Assembly: GCA_945862475.1 (NCBI GenBank)
Contig: CAMAYW010000015.1
Location: forward strand, 1-16,409
Length of the DNA stretch: 16,409 bases
Reading direction: 5' to 3'
From: Bacteriovorax stolpii
GTDB taxonomy: Bacteria > Bdellovibrionota > Bacteriovoracia > Bacteriovoracales > Bacteriovoracaceae
Under the pieces are notes generated by a model, which was given only the letters and a program-made list of their open reading frames with translations, searched no databases and was not told the origin of the DNA. Position numbers and translations under genes: made by a program. Every line of letters starts with the position of its first letter. Positions within the stretch are counted from its first letter, which is position 1. Positions 13,829 to 16,409 of this stretch are shown piece by piece.

Positions 13829-14926
13829 ATGAAAAGAGTGGGATTTATTGGGTGGCGAGGAATGGTTGGATCGGTTCTCATGGACCGCATGATTCAAGAA
13901 GATGATTTCAAATTTATGGAATCATATTTTTTCACGACTAGCCAGTTAGGTAGTTCTGCTCCGAATGTTAAAAATGGTTTTCCGACCCTATTAGGTGCAA
14001 TGGATATTAAGGAACTCTCAAAAATGGACATCCTGGTTTCTTGTCAAGGCGGAGATTACACAACTGAAATGTTTCCTGCCTTAAGAAACTCTGGCTGGAA
14101 GGGAGTCTGGATTGATGCTGCGTCTACTCTTCGCATGAAAGATGATGCCATCATTGTTCTTGATCCTGTGAATAGAAAATTTATTCAAGAATCCATTGAT
14201 AAGGGAGTTAAAAACTTTGTTGGTGGTAATTGTACTGTTTCTCTTCTTTTAATCGCACTTGACGGACTTTTTAAGGAGAATCTCGTGGAGTGGGTGAGCT
14301 CTATGACTTACCAAGCGGCTTCAGGAGCAGGGGCCAAGAATATGATTGAACTTCTTGATCAAATGAAAACCGTTGGTCAATCGTTTGCTGCTAACCCTTC
14401 TGGTGAAGCCTTAGAGCTTGAAAAGCAAATGACAAATTTAATGAATGGGGAGAATTTTCCAAAAGCTCATTTTGGACACCCTTTAGCACTAAATGTTCTT
14501 CCCTGGATAGATTCTGAACTACCTTCTGGCCAGTCAAAAGAAGAATGGAAGGCGCAAGTTGAGGCGAATAAAATTCTCCAAACGAAAACACCCATCCCAA
14601 TTGATGGGACATGTGTGCGTGTAGGGGCGCTTCGCTGTCATAGTCAAGGTCTCACAATAAAACTAAAAAAATCAACTTCACTCTCATCCCTAGAGGAGAT
14701 TATTTCAGTCGCAAATCCTTGGGTAAGGTTAATTCCAAATAACAAGCCAGCGACACTTAAAGATTTGACCCCGGCAGCGGTGTCAGGGAAACTCCATGTA
14801 CCAATTGGAAGACTTCGTCCAATGACCTTGGGGGATACTTACTTGAATGCCTTCACCTTAGGTGACCAGCTTCTATGGGGTGCAGCCGAACCCTTAAGGT
14901 GCGTTCTAAGACAGATACTCATTTAA
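13829..14926 (+). CDS. asd: Aspartate-semialdehyde dehydrogenase
   Basis: Asd reduces aspartyl phosphate (made by LysC) with NADPH to aspartate semialdehyde, the branch point for lysine (DapA) and for threonine/methionine. The 365-residue protein follows E. coli Asd (367) through its whole length: the dinucleotide loop VGFIGWRGMVGSVLM (4-18), TSQLG (37-41), SCQGGDYT (71-78), WIDAASTLRMKDDAIIVLDP, the catalytic Cys135 in GGNCTVSL, YQAASGAGA, His271 in RVGALRCHSQ, and the ending LGDQLLWGAAEPLRCVLRQ. This is the gammaproteobacterial-type enzyme. It is read divergently from the lysC-dap operon out of the same 365-base gap, so the pathway genes are clustered but asd escapes the riboswitch. Only 38-44 bases separate it from the PilZ gene, without a terminator. 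Confidence 0.97.
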   Translation: MKRVGFIGWRGMVGSVLMDRMIQEDDFKFMESYFFTTSQLGSSAPNVKNGFPTLLGAMDIKELSKMDILVSCQGGDYTTEMFPALRNSGWKGVWIDAASTLRMKDDAIIVLDPVNRKFIQESIDKGVKNFVGGNCTVSLLLIALDGLFKENLVEWVSSMTYQAASGAGAKNMIELLDQMKTVGQSFAANPSGEALELEKQMTNLMNGENFPKAHFGHPLALNVLPWIDSELPSGQSKEEWKAQVEANKILQTKTPIPIDGTCVRVGALRCHSQGLTIKLKKSTSLSSLEEIISVANPWVRLIPNNKPATLKDLTPAAVSGKLHVPIGRLRPMTLGDTYLNAFTLGDQLLWGAAEPLRCVLRQILI

Positions 14927-14970
14927 TTTTTTATAAAAAAAAGAATTAGTAGTATCATAGGGTTATGACT

Positions 14971-16374
14971 ATGAACCCAACTAAACTTTTAGAAGTCTAT
15001 AGAGTATCGACGTCTCCAGATGAAATTTTTGAAATTCTGGAGCTTGCCAAAGTTAAAAAACAATCGATGCTCTGGCAAAGTAAATCCAATCATAAACTTG
15101 TGTTTCACTTCGATGTGATTGAGCTTGATACGAAAAATAAAAAAATTTCGGTAAAATATAACAGTACGGGAGAGTTAATTGATCCAACTTTGCCTGTCTT
15201 TATTAAACTTCATTTTAGAGAGACTCTTTTTAAAGGAATGGTATTGGATTTTAATACCGATAATTTATCCATAAATATCCCAAATGAAATTCACGTCAGA
15301 GAATATAGAAATTCATTAAGAATAGGTTTTTTTCAAGATGAGGAGTCTGCTGATGTGAAGCCGATCACCTCAGGGCCAGGCTCCGATGCCATGGCATCCA
15401 TGAATGTTTCCTTAAGAGATATTTCAAAAAAAGGGCTTGGGCTTTTAGTTTCATCAAAAAATATTCATCTTTTTAATCCTGGGGGAGTGGTTCTTTTTTT
15501 TGGATCCTCAAGGATTAAGTTACAAGATCCTATAAAAGGAAAAGTAATTTATAAAACGGAGTACTCAAAGCGTAGCTCAGGCCTCGGCTATAAAGTTGGA
15601 GTTGAACTTGATGAAATGATTCCTGAAGAAAAGTTTGATAAAATTATCAGTAACAAGAAGCAACTTTTTCAAACCACATCAAAGACCTTACTTGATAGTA
15701 ATGTCTTTCCTGATGACTTTAAAAGATATTTTAATCTTGAGTTTGATAGGATCCTAACTAAATTTAGAACGAGAAAATCGATTCAAAAGTACATCGAATA
15801 TATCGAATCACCAACTACGACAGACTTCTATCTCGTGGAGCACATAAAAGTACTCACTATCGTGTGTACTTATATCGCTCGCTCTCTAAATTGGGCTTCA
15901 GATATAAGTTTAGAAAAGTTTATTTATTGTTCTTTTATTCACGATGCTCCACTTTTTCAATTCCCAAGGTTAACAAAAATAAGAGATAAAAAAGATTTCT
16001 TTAAGATGAAGGCTCAGCTTTTTGAGAATGAACAAAAGATTTTTTTTAGTGCTCCAGAGTTGTCCTCAGAGATTGCTTTAGCAGACAGTGCAGCTCCACC
16101 AGATGTGGTGCAAATGCTTGCCATGCAAAAAGAGCTTCCTCATGGAGACGGATTTCCCGTTGGGTTAAATTACAAAAAGATACCACCGATGGCGGCATTA
16201 TTTATTGTGGCCCATGATCTTACAGATGAAATTCTTATGAATTACGACTGGTCAATTGAGAGATGGTTTTTAAAGGTCAAAGATAAATATAATTGTGGAA
16301 ATTTTGAAAAGATTCTTGAGGGTATAATGAATTCTAAAGAAAAAATTCGCCCTAATCTAAAAATTAAGGTGTGA
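14971..16374 (+). CDS. PilZ-domain protein with a degenerate HD-GYP module
   Basis: This protein of 467-469 residues probably binds cyclic di-GMP. Numbered from ATG 14965, residues 1-110 form a beta-rich N-terminal part like that preceding PilZ in YcgR-type proteins. The PilZ signature follows: RNSLR (115-119, RxxxR) and DISKKG (152-157, DxSxxG), through VGVELDE (about 216). Residues 285-435 resemble HD-GYP: VEHIKVL (291-297), FIHDAP (324-329) for HDxGK, and HGDGFPVGLNYKKIPPMAALFIVAHD (393-418) for the GYP stretch. The lysine after HD, the middle histidine and the HH pair are missing, so phosphodiesterase activity is doubtful. No membrane segment is seen. ATG 14971 is chosen because AGGG is then 8 bases upstream; ATG 14965 is only 2 bases from it. 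It may be cotranscribed with asd. Confidence 0.8.
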   Translation: MNPTKLLEVYRVSTSPDEIFEILELAKVKKQSMLWQSKSNHKLVFHFDVIELDTKNKKISVKYNSTGELIDPTLPVFIKLHFRETLFKGMVLDFNTDNLSINIPNEIHVREYRNSLRIGFFQDEESADVKPITSGPGSDAMASMNVSLRDISKKGLGLLVSSKNIHLFNPGGVVLFFGSSRIKLQDPIKGKVIYKTEYSKRSSGLGYKVGVELDEMIPEEKFDKIISNKKQLFQTTSKTLLDSNVFPDDFKRYFNLEFDRILTKFRTRKSIQKYIEYIESPTTTDFYLVEHIKVLTIVCTYIARSLNWASDISLEKFIYCSFIHDAPLFQFPRLTKIRDKKDFFKMKAQLFENEQKIFFSAPELSSEIALADSAAPPDVVQMLAMQKELPHGDGFPVGLNYKKIPPMAALFIVAHDLTDEILMNYDWSIERWFLKVKDKYNCGNFEKILEGIMNSKEKIRPNLKIKV

Positions 16375-16409
16375 TGAATGTCAAAATTTGCTGAGAGCGA
16401 AAAATGAAA

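Noticed and set aside
16378..16407. A 9-codon frame MSKFAESEK after the PilZ gene, and an ATG at 16404 at the window edge
   Set aside because: The first is too short to call. The ATG at 16404 may be the start of the next gene, but only two codons are visible and its ribosome binding site is weak.
1..16409. CRISPR arrays, insertion sequences, tRNA genes, phage or defence genes
   Set aside because: I saw no regularly spaced repeats, transposase motifs, terminal inverted repeats or tRNA-like cloverleafs. The content is chromosomal metabolism and envelope genes.

Overview
The window is AT-rich, single-chromosome-type bacterial DNA with tightly packed genes and no tRNA, rRNA, CRISPR or insertion sequence that I can see. 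Several things suggest a Gram-negative relative of Bdellovibrio/Bacteriovorax (Bdellovibrionota): many secreted proteins of unknown family with scattered cysteines, a secreted trypsin, and a PilZ protein with a degenerate HD-GYP module. This assignment is an inference from gene style; no marker gene proves it. The core metabolic proteins (FadD, LysC, Asd) are very close in length and motif to their gammaproteobacterial counterparts.

Left part (1-4800): the start of an MnmD/MnmC-type tRNA methyltransferase (minus strand, runs off the left edge); a 994-residue exported protein of unknown function; an alpha/beta hydrolase that overlaps it tail to tail; and a class I SAM methyltransferase that starts 23 bases from the hydrolase start on the other strand.

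Middle (4800-9810): a short ribosome hibernation factor (hpf) with a clear -10 box, followed after 11-14 bases by fadD (long-chain acyl-CoA ligase) and a strong terminator hairpin; a secreted trypsin with a very short propeptide; a 292-base gap holding two successive terminators and possibly a small RNA; a 414-residue exported coiled-coil protein; and, converging on it with a 38-base overlap, a 181-residue exported protein that is the last gene of the lysine operon.

Right part (9810-13830): a minus-strand operon lysC-dapB-dapA-dapD for the aspartate-to-lysine/diaminopimelate pathway, with 1-9 base gaps or a 4-base overlap between genes. It is preceded by a clear lysine riboswitch (about 13549-13721) with a matching promoter just upstream. 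asd, the enzyme between LysC and DapA, is transcribed divergently from the same 365-base gap. Together these genes take aspartate to N-succinyl-2-amino-6-ketopimelate; dapC/argD, dapE, dapF and lysA are not here. Lysine is probably sensed twice, by the riboswitch RNA and by the ACT domains of LysC.

Right end (14930-16409): a PilZ-domain protein whose C-terminal half looks like an HD-GYP domain that has lost most metal-binding residues, which would make it a cyclic-di-GMP receptor rather than a phosphodiesterase. The most interesting items are the riboswitch with its apparently translational expression platform, the PilZ/degenerate HD-GYP fusion, and the two large exported proteins of unknown function.
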